DNA from: CATOSP01 sp965197545
GTDB lineage: Bacteria > Chloroflexota > Dehalococcoidia > Lucifugimonadales > UBA3495
DNA length: 64,000 bases
Direction: 5' to 3'
Assembly: GCA_965197545.1 (NCBI GenBank)
Contig: CBDANJ010000007.1
Span: 248,001-312,000 of the forward strand
Position numbers and translations under genes: made by a program. The notes under the pieces were generated by a model. It worked only from the letters and a program-made list of their open reading frames with translations. It was not told the origin of the DNA and ran no database searches. This document shows, one piece after another, positions 50,833 through 60,373 of the stretch; positions within the stretch are counted from its first letter, which is position 1; every line of letters starts with the position of its first letter.

Positions 50833-51699
50833 CTAAAACTCGAAGGCGTCCATCAAGCCCTGGACCGTCTTCTCGCTGGTCTTTGTCCAGGTATTCTCGA
50901 CCTGCTGGTCCAGTGATGGACGGGTCTTATCGTGGTACACCACGCCTACCGGGATGCCGTCCTGCTGGAGCAGATTGTAGGCCGCGGCGCGGTCACTGGC
51001 ATCATGCTCGTCAGAAACGGTGAACAGCGCGGGGTCGATCCCTTTCCGGACATTGCCTTTCAGGGCGTCGAAAGTGTCATTGTACGTAGTGCAGGGAGAC
51101 TGGACATGCACGATGGAGAATCCGGGATGTTCCATCCCCTGGGTGATCAGGTTGGCGAGGGGCCTGGGCTGTCCGGAGAAACCGGACCCGATGAACGATA
51201 CGCCCAGTGTTAGGTATAGCTCCAGTGGATTGATCTCGGCTTCCAGTTTGCCGTATGGCGTGGAACTGGTAATCTCGCCGATCTTGGTGGTAGGCGAGCT
51301 TTGTCCCTTGGTCAGGCCGTACACGCCATTATCCATAATGACGGCGCATACGTTGAGGTTTCGGGCCGCCTGGGGTCCGATGTGCTCGCCGCCGATACTC
51401 AGGAAGTCGCCGTCTCCGGCCACCACAACCACATTCAGCTCGGGACGGGCCATCTTGACGCCAAGGGAAATGGGCAGCGACCGGCCGTGAATGCCGTGGA
51501 ACCCGTAGGGCTGGGACCCTTCTAGCAGGTGCACCAGGTTGCCGGAGCAACCAATCCCCGCGATCACCACGTTGTTTTCAATGGGTTCGCCGCTGGTCTC
51601 CAACCGGTTGATCATCGCGATTTCTAGAGCGCGGCGGACTCCGAAGTCGCCGCAACCGGGGCACCACTTGAAATCATACTCGGGGTTTTTCTTGCTCAT
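50833..51699 (-). CDS. korB: 2-oxoacid:ferredoxin oxidoreductase beta subunit
   Basis: A 288-residue TPP-binding subunit. WCPGCGDFGVRRAL and GIGCSGN supply three cluster cysteines and CTTYND the fourth. The TPP motif is AGDGDFLSIGGEH followed by MDNGVYGLTKGQ. This set is typical of KorB (2-oxoglutarate) but pyruvate or branched oxoacids are possible. With KorA it makes acyl-CoA and reduced ferredoxin, as in the TCA cycle of Chloroflexota or anaerobic relatives. Start overlaps the korA stop by 4 bases. Confidence 0.93.
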   Translation of the reverse strand: MSKKNPEYDFKWCPGCGDFGVRRALEIAMINRLETSGEPIENNVVIAGIGCSGNLVHLLEGSQPYGFHGIHGRSLPISLGVKMARPELNVVVVAGDGDFLSIGGEHIGPQAARNLNVCAVIMDNGVYGLTKGQSSPTTKIGEITSSTPYGKLEAEINPLELYLTLGVSFIGSGFSGQPRPLANLITQGMEHPGFSIVHVQSPCTTYNDTFDALKGNVRKGIDPALFTVSDEHDASDRAAAYNLLQQDGIPVGVVYHDKTRPSLDQQVENTWTKTSEKTVQGLMDAFEF

Positions 51700-53411
51700 A
51701 CTCCAGCCATCTCCTTCCTCACGAACTCGGTCATCTCGGTGACGCGATTCACCAGGTCCCGGACCTTGAAGGGGAGCCCGGTGTATTGAGTGATCGCCTC
51801 GGCGCGCACGCCCTGAGAGCGAAGGATGCTGGCGAATTGCCCCTGGTAGTTTAGCTCAGGGACGATTACCAACTCCTTTTGCCTCAGTTCTTCCAGCAAC
51901 GCCGGGGGCAAGGGATTCAAGAACATGGTGTAGGCCCAGCCTACAGGGACTCCCTGCTCCTTGAGTGTGTTATAGGCTTCCTGGCCCGGGCCTTTGGAGC
52001 CTCCCCATGGCATCATAACCACGGGCTCTTCGGCCCGGTCCCGCTCGTACTCGCTCTCTTCGAGAAGCTTGAGCTTGCTGAAGCGGCGCTCGGTCATCTG
52101 GACGTGCCGCGCCGGCAGGTGGGTCGTATCGCCGATGTCGTCGTGTTCGCTGCCGTTGGCCACGTAGGCCCCTGGGCTGCCGGGCAGCGGCATCGGGGAG
52201 CGCTCCCATCCCGCATACCGTTTGTAACCGTTGTTGCCCTGGTAGACAAGGCGGCTCTCCGCTTCGACTTTACTAAGGTCTGGCTTGTGGATGTTTTGCG
52301 CCCGCTCGGCCAGGGACATCTCGGTCATTAACACCACGGGGCCCTGGTATCGTTCGGCCCAGTTCAAAGCCTTGATGGCCCCGTAGAAGCACTCCTCGAC
52401 GGTTCCCACCGCAATAATGGGGATTTTCACGTCCCCGTGGGCCGGGAACATGCAGGCCATCAGGTCCGATTGCTCGGTCTTGGTGGGTAATCCCGTCGCC
52501 GGGCCTCCGCGCTGCACGTCGACCACCACCAGGGGGATCTCGGCTATCCAGCCCAGGCCCATTCCCTCGCTCATCAGCGAGAACCCCGGGCCGGCTGTAG
52601 CGGTCATCGCTTTCTTGCCGGAAAAACCAGCGCCGAGGATGGCGGTGATTGACTCGATCTCCGAACTCACCTGATAGGAGAACTTGTTCCGGCCGATGAG
52701 GTTGCGTTCCATGTAGAGGAGAATCGTGGTCGCCGGGGAGATGGGATAGCCCACGTAGAATTCAAGCCCCCCAGCCAACGCTCCGAGGGACAGGGCCTCG
52801 TTGCCCTTGAGCATAAGCTGGGCGTAGTTGGGCATCTGCGGCAATTCTAGGGCTCCCAGCGATAAACCGCTGGCCGACATGTGCTCTCGCCCCAGGGAAA
52901 GAGCTTGGATGTTGGAGCGAATGATCTCATCGTCGCCTGCCCTGCCCCTGGTGAAGCGCGCGGTCACGAACTCCTCGAGATAGGACTGGGGCATATCCAC
53001 CAGGTAGGCCAGAGCCCCGATGATAACCATGTTGGCTGCCCGGTTATTGCCGGTGGACCGGGCCAACTCGTCAAATGGCAACCCAAACCCACGGGAGTCG
53101 CCTTCCAACTGGAATTCGTCGGAGTTGAATATGATAACCCCGGTGTCCCGCACGTCTTCCGCGTGGGTATTAAACGCTTCTTGATTGAAGGCCACCAGCA
53201 CGTCCACGTCGTCGCCGGGGCTGAGCACCGGGTCAACCGCGATCCGGGCCTGCGTCCAGGTCGGCCCGCCCAGTATCTGGGATGGGAACGTGGCGAACGT
53301 GAGGGCGTGGTAGCCGACTTGGGTGGAAGCCTGCGCCAACCCTTCGGCCGAGGTTACCACCCCCTGTCCGCCTTCGCCGGCGAAGCGGACAACAAAGTCA
53401 CGCATTTGCAT
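51696..53411 (-). CDS. korA: 2-oxoacid:ferredoxin oxidoreductase alpha subunit (gamma-alpha fusion)
   Basis: A 571-residue fusion. Residues 1-190 are the gamma domain (FVVRFAGEGGQGVVTSAEGLA, PTWTQARIAV), and about 200-571 the alpha domain (LMLKGNEALSLGALAGGLEFYVGYPISPATTI, ETMTA-like AMTATAGPGFSLMSEGMG, VDVQRGGPATGLPTKTEQSDL). The one-piece KorA layout is standard for this two-subunit enzyme. GGGAGG precedes ATG 53411. Confidence 0.93.
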   Translation of the reverse strand: MQMRDFVVRFAGEGGQGVVTSAEGLAQASTQVGYHALTFATFPSQILGGPTWTQARIAVDPVLSPGDDVDVLVAFNQEAFNTHAEDVRDTGVIIFNSDEFQLEGDSRGFGLPFDELARSTGNNRAANMVIIGALAYLVDMPQSYLEEFVTARFTRGRAGDDEIIRSNIQALSLGREHMSASGLSLGALELPQMPNYAQLMLKGNEALSLGALAGGLEFYVGYPISPATTILLYMERNLIGRNKFSYQVSSEIESITAILGAGFSGKKAMTATAGPGFSLMSEGMGLGWIAEIPLVVVDVQRGGPATGLPTKTEQSDLMACMFPAHGDVKIPIIAVGTVEECFYGAIKALNWAERYQGPVVLMTEMSLAERAQNIHKPDLSKVEAESRLVYQGNNGYKRYAGWERSPMPLPGSPGAYVANGSEHDDIGDTTHLPARHVQMTERRFSKLKLLEESEYERDRAEEPVVMMPWGGSKGPGQEAYNTLKEQGVPVGWAYTMFLNPLPPALLEELRQKELVIVPELNYQGQFASILRSQGVRAEAITQYTGLPFKVRDLVNRVTEMTEFVRKEMAGV

Positions 53412-53722
53412 AGTGAAGCCTCCCTGCGAAAAACTCGACGCAGCTTTACCTAGTCTAAGCTCGTCGGGGACTGGTAGAGGAGAACCAATGGAGACTAATA
53501 CCGGAGGAATGGGTCGGGAATGGCGATATCGAGGCTGCTGTCATGGTTATTGGGGAATCTGATATTCGGTTTACGAGGCCCGCCAACTACTCATCGCTAT
53601 TCGGGACCCCTGACTGCTCCGGGCAGCTGTTTGACGTTGTGAAGCCGGACTCAGATGAGCCCTTAACCCATCGATGGAATATAACATCGGTCATAACCGG
53701 TGTCAATTAACAATGGGCCCTG
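53412..53722. other. upstream region of korA
   Basis: About 310 bases with no gene seen. It should contain the korA promoter; no convincing boxes were found. It marks the border where gene-dense DNA ends. Confidence 0.3.
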
Positions 53723-54236
53723 GTAACTGTTCAGAGTTAGCAACGCCGACGGAACGTTCAGAGATAATCTCCTCCTTTCGCAAATGGGGATTTCTCTCGT
53801 AACTGTTCAGACTTGATGCGTCCTTCCTATTCCCAGCCCGTCATTCCGGGCTTGACCCGGAATCCAGAAACCTTTGCAACCAGCAACGGTCGCTATCATC
53901 GGCATTTCTAGATTCCCGCCCCCGATCGAGCCGGGGGCAGGCTCTGAGCGGGAATGACGGGTTGCGGCTGAGGAACATCGTTCGAGAATCATCATGGAGA
54001 TGCCCGATTTGGGATTGAGCCAATCCTCGTCCTCGAGTCTGAACACTTACCTTCTCTCTTTTCGGCCAACGCAGTTACGTGGACGGGGTCATCTCAACCC
54101 GGATATTCCAACCGGAAACCACCACGGTTGGAGATGTGCAGCGCACCCTTTAGCGACTCTAGCCGGAGCGGGGGAAATCCCCCCAACCCCCCTTTTGCGA
54201 AAGGGGGCTTTCCGTCCCTCAGGGCTGAACAGTTAC
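53723..54236. repeat. outer miniature element with GTAACTGTTCAG ends, interrupted by another copy
   Basis: GTAACTGTTCAGAG at 53723 and its complement CTGAACAGTTAC ending at 54236 bound 514 bases. The inner element 53798-54050 lies within it. The interior either side shows related G/C tracts (CTCCTTTCGCAAATGGGG; CCCCCCTTTTGCGAAAGGGGG). Less certain than the inner element. Confidence 0.45.
53798..54050. repeat. miniature element, GTAACTGTTCAG family, copy 1
   Basis: 253 bp. The left end GTAACTGTTCAGACTTGA matches the complement of the right end at 16 of 18 bases. Flanking octamers TTTCTCTC and CTTCTCTC (7 of 8) look like an 8-bp target duplication. The interior carries REP-like palindromes (ATTCCCGCCCCCGATCGAGC). 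The right 60 bases match the left end of copy 2 at 55739 in inverted orientation. Confidence 0.75.
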
Positions 54237-54346
54237 ACGCTCGCAGGTAAGTGCAAAACTCCCGAAAGTAGTCCTTTTTGAAGGCAGAAGCCTGATTGGA
54301 GTCTCAATATATCATAGCCCGCAGGCCGGCTACGGCTTACGCAAGG

Positions 54347-54378
54347 GAGAGGCCCGGTAACTCTGCACCGGGCCTCTC
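54347..54378 (-). terminator. hairpin downstream of secreted protein gene
   Basis: GAGAGGCCCGGT (54347-54358) pairs perfectly with ACCGGGCCTCTC (54367-54378), 35 bases past the stop of the gene at 54414. No clear U-tract, so termination is inferred from position. Confidence 0.5.
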
Positions 54379-54413
54379 TAGTGACGATCCCCGCCAATAC
54401 AGACGCTAAAGGG

Positions 54414-54812
54414 CTATTCTTCCTTCCTGCGTACCCGCACCGGCTCCTCGGACCCGGCCTCGTATTCCTCGATCCACGTCTCCTTCCCTTCGATCACCGG
54501 CGGCTCCTCGTCCAGCCCCCAGAACCCGTTGGGGCCGAAGTAGCCGACGTGTACACCTTCTTTGTAGACCGAAATCTTGTTGCTAGTGTCAAGCTCTGAC
54601 GTGGAAATCTCGCCTGCGTAGTTGCCATTCCGGTCCAGGACCCCCTCCGTGGCGGGTTCCTGGGACATATCGATGATGCTATCCTCGCCCTCCCAAGGGA
54701 ATCGTACCGGCAGGTCGCCGGGGTTAATAGCTCCGGCTGCTGCCGGAGCCACCGTGCCCACGAGGACCGCCACCGCAGCGACCAGAATCAGAATCAGCGC
54801 CTTGTTCTTCAT
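54414..54812 (-). CDS. secreted protein of unknown function
   Basis: ATG 54812 with AAGGAAG upstream. The 132-residue product has a classical signal peptide, MKNKALILILVAAVAVLVGT, with an AAA/AAG cleavage region. The mature part is acidic and includes DSIIDMSQEP, VLDRNGNYAGEI and ISVYKEGVHVGYFGPNGFWGL; the last two resemble short beta repeats. No family recognised. The frame continues upstream to 55307, but that part belongs to the adjacent broken gene. Confidence 0.65.
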   Translation of the reverse strand: MKNKALILILVAAVAVLVGTVAPAAAGAINPGDLPVRFPWEGEDSIIDMSQEPATEGVLDRNGNYAGEISTSELDTSNKISVYKEGVHVGYFGPNGFWGLDEEPPVIEGKETWIEEYEAGSEEPVRVRRKEE

Positions 54813-54847
54813 GTCAGACTTCCTTACTTGTACTGGAAGTGTAATTC

Positions 54848-55344
54848 TCAGGATGTCGGGAGCGAATGGCCAACGTTGCCGGACGAGATTGACCCCCCTT
54901 TCCATTGACCGTCGTTCTTCAAGTGACCGTATGCGACCGTCCTGTAGTTGCCGGGCCCGCCAGACCGGACTGGCTCCGTGGTTGGTGCTAATGATGAGTC
55001 CCGCGGCATCGCCGGCGTTGTATGTCCAGCCCGTATAGGCGCACGATGTCCAACTGGAGCCATTCTGCTTGTAGAGCTTATATTTGACCCGCAAGTGGCC
55101 GGACGGACGGCTGAACGGACTGAAGCAAGTGAGGTCGGCGAGGTCCATATTCTTCTTGGACCTCACATCCACCTTGGAGTACCCGCCTCCGCTGCCGTGA
55201 GAAATCTCGGCCCGGTTCCAGGTGCAGTCGTGGCTGCTGATGCAGGTATACCGTCCTCGTAGATGTATAGTGGGCGTAGAGCGGCGATAAAGCCGCCATA
55301 ACGCCAACGATCACTCCAGCTACTGCGATAACCAACTTGTTCAT
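54848..55344 (-). pseudogene. frameshifted secreted-protein gene
   Basis: ATG 55344 starts a signal-peptide-like sequence, MNKLVIAVAGVIVGVMAALS. Coding character then moves to a second frame near 55260 (DVRSKKNMDLADLTCFSPFS, KYKLYKQNGSSWTSCAYTGW) and a third near 54980 (GGPGNYRTVAYGHLKNDGQW) before TGA at 54848. Joined, it would be a Ser/Gly/Trp-rich secreted protein of about 165 residues with paired cysteines. Two frameshifts make it a pseudogene unless they are sequence errors. Confidence 0.55.
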
Positions 55345-55738
55345 GCCATGCCTACTTGGTTTTGGGATGCGTCCGAGAATATCAGACGGTGGCTCCGGCA
55401 AGAAATGGGGATTCTACTACCAGATGCCTGGAAACCACTCTATTACTGGCCGGGAAACTACCTACTGTTTCAAGCTCCCGAAGGTCCAATTCTCAACAGC
55501 TCTTCCAGCCTGCCCGCAAAATGGACTACCCGCTCAAGGCTCCATGCTGCCTCTTGATGAAACCCAAAGCTACCTGCCAAGGGGATGAAATCTACCACCG
55601 AATTCGACGCACACCCGGCTTGCAGGGGTGACGTATCATTGGCGCCTGCCTCCGCTCGTGACGCGGCGGTCCGATATTAACCATAGCCTGGGCAACTGGA
55701 TAGAATAGAATGGTATCCGTCAAGCGTAGTAGGTGCAT
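55345..55738. other. non-coding stretch
   Basis: About 390 bases between the broken secreted-protein gene and the miniature element. Short open frames exist but show no codon preference or recognisable motif; nothing supported. Confidence 0.3.
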
Positions 55739-56073
55739 GTAACTGTTCAGACTCGATGAGGCGGATTGGCTGAATCTCACATCGGGCATCTCTGTGATAA
55801 TCCTCTTACCATGTCCCGCCCCCGCAATCCGTCATTACTATGAAAATAGGCAATTTTCATATTCATACATGGCCTCGGCAAGGCCATCCGCAATTCCCGC
55901 GCAGAGCCTGCCCCCGGCTCGGTCGGGGGCGGGAATCCGGAAATGCCAATGATAGTGTCCGTTGCTGGTTGCGCAGGTTCCTGGATTCCGGGTCAAAGCC
56001 TGCCCCGTACTGGATACGGGGCCCGGAATGACGGGCGGGGAGGAAGAAGGACACATCAAGTCTGAACAGTTAC
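55739..56073. repeat. miniature element, GTAACTGTTCAG family, copy 2
   Basis: 335 bp. Left end GTAACTGTTCAGACTCGATG and the complement of the right end GTAACTGTTCAGACTTGATG agree at 19 of 20 bases. Flanks AGGTGCAT and AGGCGCAT (7 of 8) look like an 8-bp target duplication. REP-like palindromes fill the interior. It ends 16 bases before the IS5-family element. Confidence 0.8.
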
Positions 56074-56153
56074 AGGCGCATAGTACTAGGGAAACTCTGA
56101 ACAACTCTGTCTGCTTGTGCATAGTATTGCTGGACCAGCCGGTGCCGGACGGA

Positions 56154-57185
56154 GTGAGAATAGATGGACCAGCCGACCCCCGTTTTCACGAGGGCAGGCT
56201 GTTTGCCGACCTGGAATACCAAGGCAAGAAACGCAAGGCCCGCCGCGAGCTGTTCCTGCAGCGCATGGACGGCCTGATTCCCTGGCAGAGGCTGGAGCAG
56301 CGCATCCGGCCGGTTTATGCCAAGCCGGGCAAGGGCCGACGGCCTTACCCGCTGCCGGTGATGCTGCGGATTCACTGCGTGCAGTTGTTCTACAACTTGA
56401 GCGACCCTGGCATGGAGGATTTGCTCTACGAGGCCGAATCAGTCAGGCGTTTCGTCGGCCTGAGCCTGTCGGAAGCCCTGCCCGACGAGACCACCATCCT
56501 CAACTTCCGCCATCTCCTGGAGCGGCACCAACTGGGCAAGGGCCTGTTGGAGGAGATCAACGCCCATCTGGAGTCGCAGGGACTGCGGCTGCGAGAGGGA
56601 ACCATTGTGGACGCCAGCATCATCGAGGCTCCGTCCTCGACCAAGAACCGGGCCGGGAAGCGGGACCCGGAGATGCATCAGACGAAGAAAGGGAACCAGT
56701 GGCATTTCGGGATGAAGACGCACATCGGGGTGGATTCTGAAACCGGGGTGGTGCACAGCCTGAGCGCCACGGCAGCCAATGTCCACGACGTGACCGAGGC
56801 ACACGGTCTGTTGCATGGCGGAGAGACGCAGGTGTGGGGCGATGCCGGGTATCAGGGGGTCCACAAGCGGGAGGAGAACCTGGGGCGTGAGGTGGAATGG
56901 CAGGCGGCGATGCGTCCTGGGAAACTCCGGAAACTCGACCCTGAGAGTGCAGAGGCCGTATCGGAGAAGCGCAAGGCATCAGTGAGGGCCAAGAGCCTGC
57001 CCCCGACTGCGATCGGGGGTGGAGCATCCGTTCCTGAAGGTGAAGCGGGTGTTCGGTTATGCCAAGAGCCTGCCCTCGCGAAAGCGGGGGTGCGCTACCG
57101 GGGCCTGGCCAAGAACACGGAGCGTCTGGCGCTGCTATTTGGCTTGGGCAACCTGCTGACGGCGGAAGGCCAACTGACCGGCTGA
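56154..57185 (+). pseudogene. IS5-family transposase with two palindromic insertions
   Basis: The open frame is IS5-like from RRPYPLPVMLRIHCVQLFYN and DETTILNFRHLLE through the catalytic IVDASIIEAPSS (first Asp) and VWGDAGYQG (second Asp). The third catalytic region should read RAKVEHPFLKVKRVFGYAKVRYRGLAKN. Instead a 25-base insertion at 56994-57018 shifts the frame, and a 23-base insertion at 57067-57089 restores it (48 bases in total). The Glu-bearing 15 codons between are read in the wrong frame (GASVPEGEAGVRL). The frame stays open, but the transposase must be inactive. GTG 56154 is a likely start. Confidence 0.8.
56994..57089. repeat. pair of REP-like palindromes inserted in the transposase gene
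   Basis: 56994-57018 (AGCCTGCCCCCGACTGCG and onward) and 57067-57089 (AGCCTGCCCTCGCGAAAGCG and onward) each follow GCCAAG and precede GGTG. The AGCCTGCCC start recurs in the REP-like palindromes at 53920-53945 (as complement), 55905-55935 and 56000-56025, so these are dispersed small hairpin elements. Confidence 0.7.
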
Positions 57186-57373
57186 CGTGGGCGCAGTGGG
57201 CCCAAATCCGGACGGGGGCCACCGGAAGGGCCGGTCAAAGCCCGCAACGGCCCCGCTGAAACGAAATAGGAGGGCGAACACTTGGGGGAAACGGCCCCGG
57301 AAGACGGACGATTCCCGCGAAACTCCCCCGATAACCGCGAGAAAAGCCCTCGCCAAGCTTATTCAGAGTATCC

Positions 57374-58875
57374 TTAGTTGACTACGGCCAACGGAGGGGG
57401 AAGCAAGCTCTCCAAGACCTGAGGCAACTGCTCGCAGGGCACGTTTTCCAGGGCCCTTCGGGGCATACCGGCAGCGACGGCCAACCGCTCGCCCAGAAAG
57501 ATATCCACGGCGTCCACGATTTCGCCTTCGATTTTGGTCTTCTTGCCCAACAAGCCAATGTCGGCCATGGTGTAGTTGCCGCAGGCGTTGGGACACCCCG
57601 ACCAGTGCATGGTGAAGGGGTCTGTGGGTCCCAGCCGCTGCTCCAGAATCCGAGAGGTCTTGAGGGCCAGCCCCTTGGTGTCGATGAGGGCGAAGTGGCA
57701 GTATTAGTTGCCGGTGCAGCTAACCAGGCCCCGAACGACCTCCGGCGGGTCGGACCGGAATGCCTGCAGCAGAGGTTCCGCTCTCAGGGCGTCAACCGCT
57801 GAATCGGGCACGTTGGGAATAATCAGGTTCTGCGCCGGGGTCAATCTGATCTCGCCATTGCCGTAGGCATCGGCCAACCGGGCCACTTCCAGCAACTGGC
57901 TGGCGCTCACCCGGCCACCGGCACTGCCAGTCCCAGGCAATTTAAGCCGGGCTGCTTCTGAGGAAATATGCCCACGTGGTCGCCGTAGCTCTCGCGTATC
58001 AAGTCTTGACCCGCGGGAGGCAGTGCGCCCCCGAATCTCCGCTCCAGTTCTTCGCGGAATATTTCCACTCCCCACTCATCCACGAGGAACGCCAAGCGCG
58101 CCTTGTTGCGGGCCTCCCGGGGTCCGTGGTCACGGAACATGAGGGTAACAAGGCTGCAAACGGTGGCGGCAATCCCCGAGGTTACGAAAACATCTAGGGG
58201 GGAGGCCGCCCGGAATCCCCCGGAGCCCTGCTTGCCGCCAACGGCTAGGTTGAACCCCTTGATCTCCGATCCATCCTCTATCCTGATGGCGAGGGTCAGC
58301 GCGATGTCCTGGGTGACGGCGAGGGTGCAGTTTTCCAGGCAGCCGGTGATGGTGACGTTGAATTTGCGGGGCAGGTTGGTATAAGCCTTGTCTCCCAGGA
58401 AAATGTCAGTGTATTCGTCGACGACCGAGGAGGCGTCCAACAGCTCATTGGGTGTGAGTCCGGCTAACGGGCAGCCCACAACGTTCCTGATGTTGTCCAT
58501 TCCCGTCTGCAAAGAGACCAGTCCCACTTCTTCCAGGCGGTCCCATATCTGCTGAACGTGATCTATGGTGAACCAGCGTAGCTGTATCTGCTGCCGTGTG
58601 GTGATGTCAACAAACCCCTTCCCATGCTCCTGTCCAATGTGGGCCAGGGCGCGGAATTGGGCCGAATTGCTCTTGCCGTTGGAGATGCGGACTCGCATCA
58701 TGAAGTGGCCCGGCGTCTGGCGGCGGAAGAATACGCCCAACCACTTCAGGCGTCCTCTATCACCCTCGGTAATGCCTTCCCAACCCTCCCGGGCATAGCG
58801 GGGCAGGTCGTCCATTACGTCCAGGCCGTCCTTCTCTTTCTTGTACTCTTCTATTTGGTTCAAGGTGGCCCCCAA
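57374..58875 (-). pseudogene. nirA: ferredoxin-nitrite reductase (nirA-like), broken
   Basis: About 500 codons, full family length, starting ATG 58875. Recognisable: TPGHFMMRVRISNGK, GFVDITTRQQIQLRW, NVVGCPLAGL, VTITGCLENCTLAVTQDIAL, then YGNGEIRLTPAQNLIIPNV. The siroheme/4Fe-4S ligands are CTGN-x-YC and SGCPNACGN. Two lesions: a one-base frameshift near 57912, and a TAA replacing one codon in the CTGN-x-YC motif near 57706. A sulfite reductase is the alternative, but the neighbours favour nitrite. The IS5-family copy lies at its 3' end. Confidence 0.85.
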
Positions 58876-58902
58876 TGAGTGAAGTAATTTCGCTAATGTC
58901 CC

Positions 58903-60358
58903 TTATTGGCCAGCTTCCTGAGTTCCGATCCGGCAAAGCTGGTCAAGGAGGGACAGAACGGGCGCGGGGGAACTGTTGGCCACCAGGGCGCTGAGGGCGT
59001 CGTCCAGGACCGCCTGCACCTGACCCTTGCAGGTCCCGCAACCGGCTGCCTGCCCGGGTAGCCTCGCACACCGCCTTGAACGTGTCCCGGACGTTCTGCA
59101 CAGCCTCGCCGATTCGCCCCTTGGACACCCCGTTGCAGGCGCAAACCAGGGCCGTGGCCGGAAGGTTGGCGGGGTCCATCACCTTGGCCGCGGCGGAGGT
59201 GGGGAACAGAAGCTCCGCCCGGTTCTGCGGCAGTAGCTGCCCTCGATCAAAACTCCGGAGCACTCCGGGAATCGCCATGCCGTCGCCCAGCAGGATTGCC
59301 CCAGCCAGGCGTCCCTCCCGGATGATGAGCTTCTTGTAGACGCCCCGGCTGGGCTCGCTGTAGTGTTCCAGCTCAGCCTCTTCCGAGCGAGGTTCCTTAT
59401 CCCCCATGACCCTCAGCTGGGTGGAGACCTTCGCGCCCTGGAGAGGGGCGTCGGGGTTCTCCTCGGTCAAGCGCTGGGCAAATATTCCCGCCTGGTCCCA
59501 CAGGCGAGCCACCACACCGTAGAGCTGCCCCCGGTGCTGGGCGCGTTCCCCGATGGAGTAGACGTCTGAATTGTTGCGGCAGGACAGGTGATCCTTGACG
59601 ATGGTACCACGTTGGGCCGCACGCCCGCCGCCACCACCATGTCGCAATCCAGGAGGTCTCCCTCCCGGAAAGCCAGTCCGCTCACCCGTTGGTCCCCCAG
59701 CACGTTGACGGTCCAACGCTCCAGGTGAATGTTTACTCCCAGGTCCTCCATGGTGGACTTGAGCATCCTGCCGGATTCCCGGTCGAGCTGGGTGTCCATC
59801 AGATAAGGGTTGATTGCACCACATGGACTTCCAAACCCCGGGCCAACAGGCCCCGGGCCGCCTCCAGCCCCAATAGGCCTCCGCCGATTACGGCTACATT
59901 GCGGGCGGCGCCGCGTAGTCGGTCAGCTTGCGGCAGTCCTCCAGAGTACGGAAAGCAAATACTCCTTCCTTCAACTCTCCGTATTCATCATACAGGTCGC
60001 CCAGCGGGGGGATGTAAGGGTTACTGCCGGTGGCGATGACCAGCTAGTTGTAGGACTCCGAGATGCCGGCGGCGGCGTAGACGGCCTTACTGATGCGATC
60101 GATCCAACCCGCTCGCACACCGGCGTGGAGTTTTACGCCGTTTCGCTCATACCAAGGAAGGGGATTGATGAAGATGTCGTCAGGGTCGTGGGAACCGGCC
60201 AGAACGTTGGAAAGCGGGATACGGTTGTAGTTCCCGCAAGGCTCGTCGCCGAACATCGTGATGTCAAAGCGGTCGGCGCCACCTCTGGCCAGCGTCTCCT
60301 CCACGAATCCGGCTCCCGCCATACCATGGCCGATTACAACTAACTTCTGCTTTTCCAC
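58903..60358 (-). pseudogene. NAD(P)H-dependent nitrite reductase-type flavoprotein (nirB-like), broken
   Basis: Starts MEKQKLVVIGHGMAGAGFVEE at 60358. The FAD/NAD fold of NirB/NasB-like oxidoreductases is scattered over several frames: NYNRIPLSNVLAG, LVIATGSNPYIPP after a TAG near 60045, NVAVIGGGLLGLEAARGLL, YLMDTQLDRESGRML, then the BFD-type cluster region LVCACNGVSKGRI and GCGTCKGQ. At least one nonsense codon and three or four frameshifts are needed to join them. Length without the siroheme domains suggests a partner of the adjacent NirA-like protein. Confidence 0.8.
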
Positions 60359-60373
60359 GGTCGATTACCTCAA

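Larger units (their letters stand above)
56090..57373. mobile_element. IS5-family insertion sequence, inactivated
   Basis: Terminal inverted repeats GGAAACTCTGAACAA (56090-56104) and TTATTCAGAGTATCC (57359-57373) match at 13 of 15. TAG flanks both sides (CTAG left, TTAG right), consistent with the short target duplication of the IS5 group. It encloses one transposase frame (56154-57185). The right end abuts the stop codon of the nirA-like pseudogene. Confidence 0.8.

Noticed and set aside
55962..56153. Extended start of the IS5 transposase frame
   Set aside because: It would begin inside the neighbouring miniature element and outside the IS ends at 56090.
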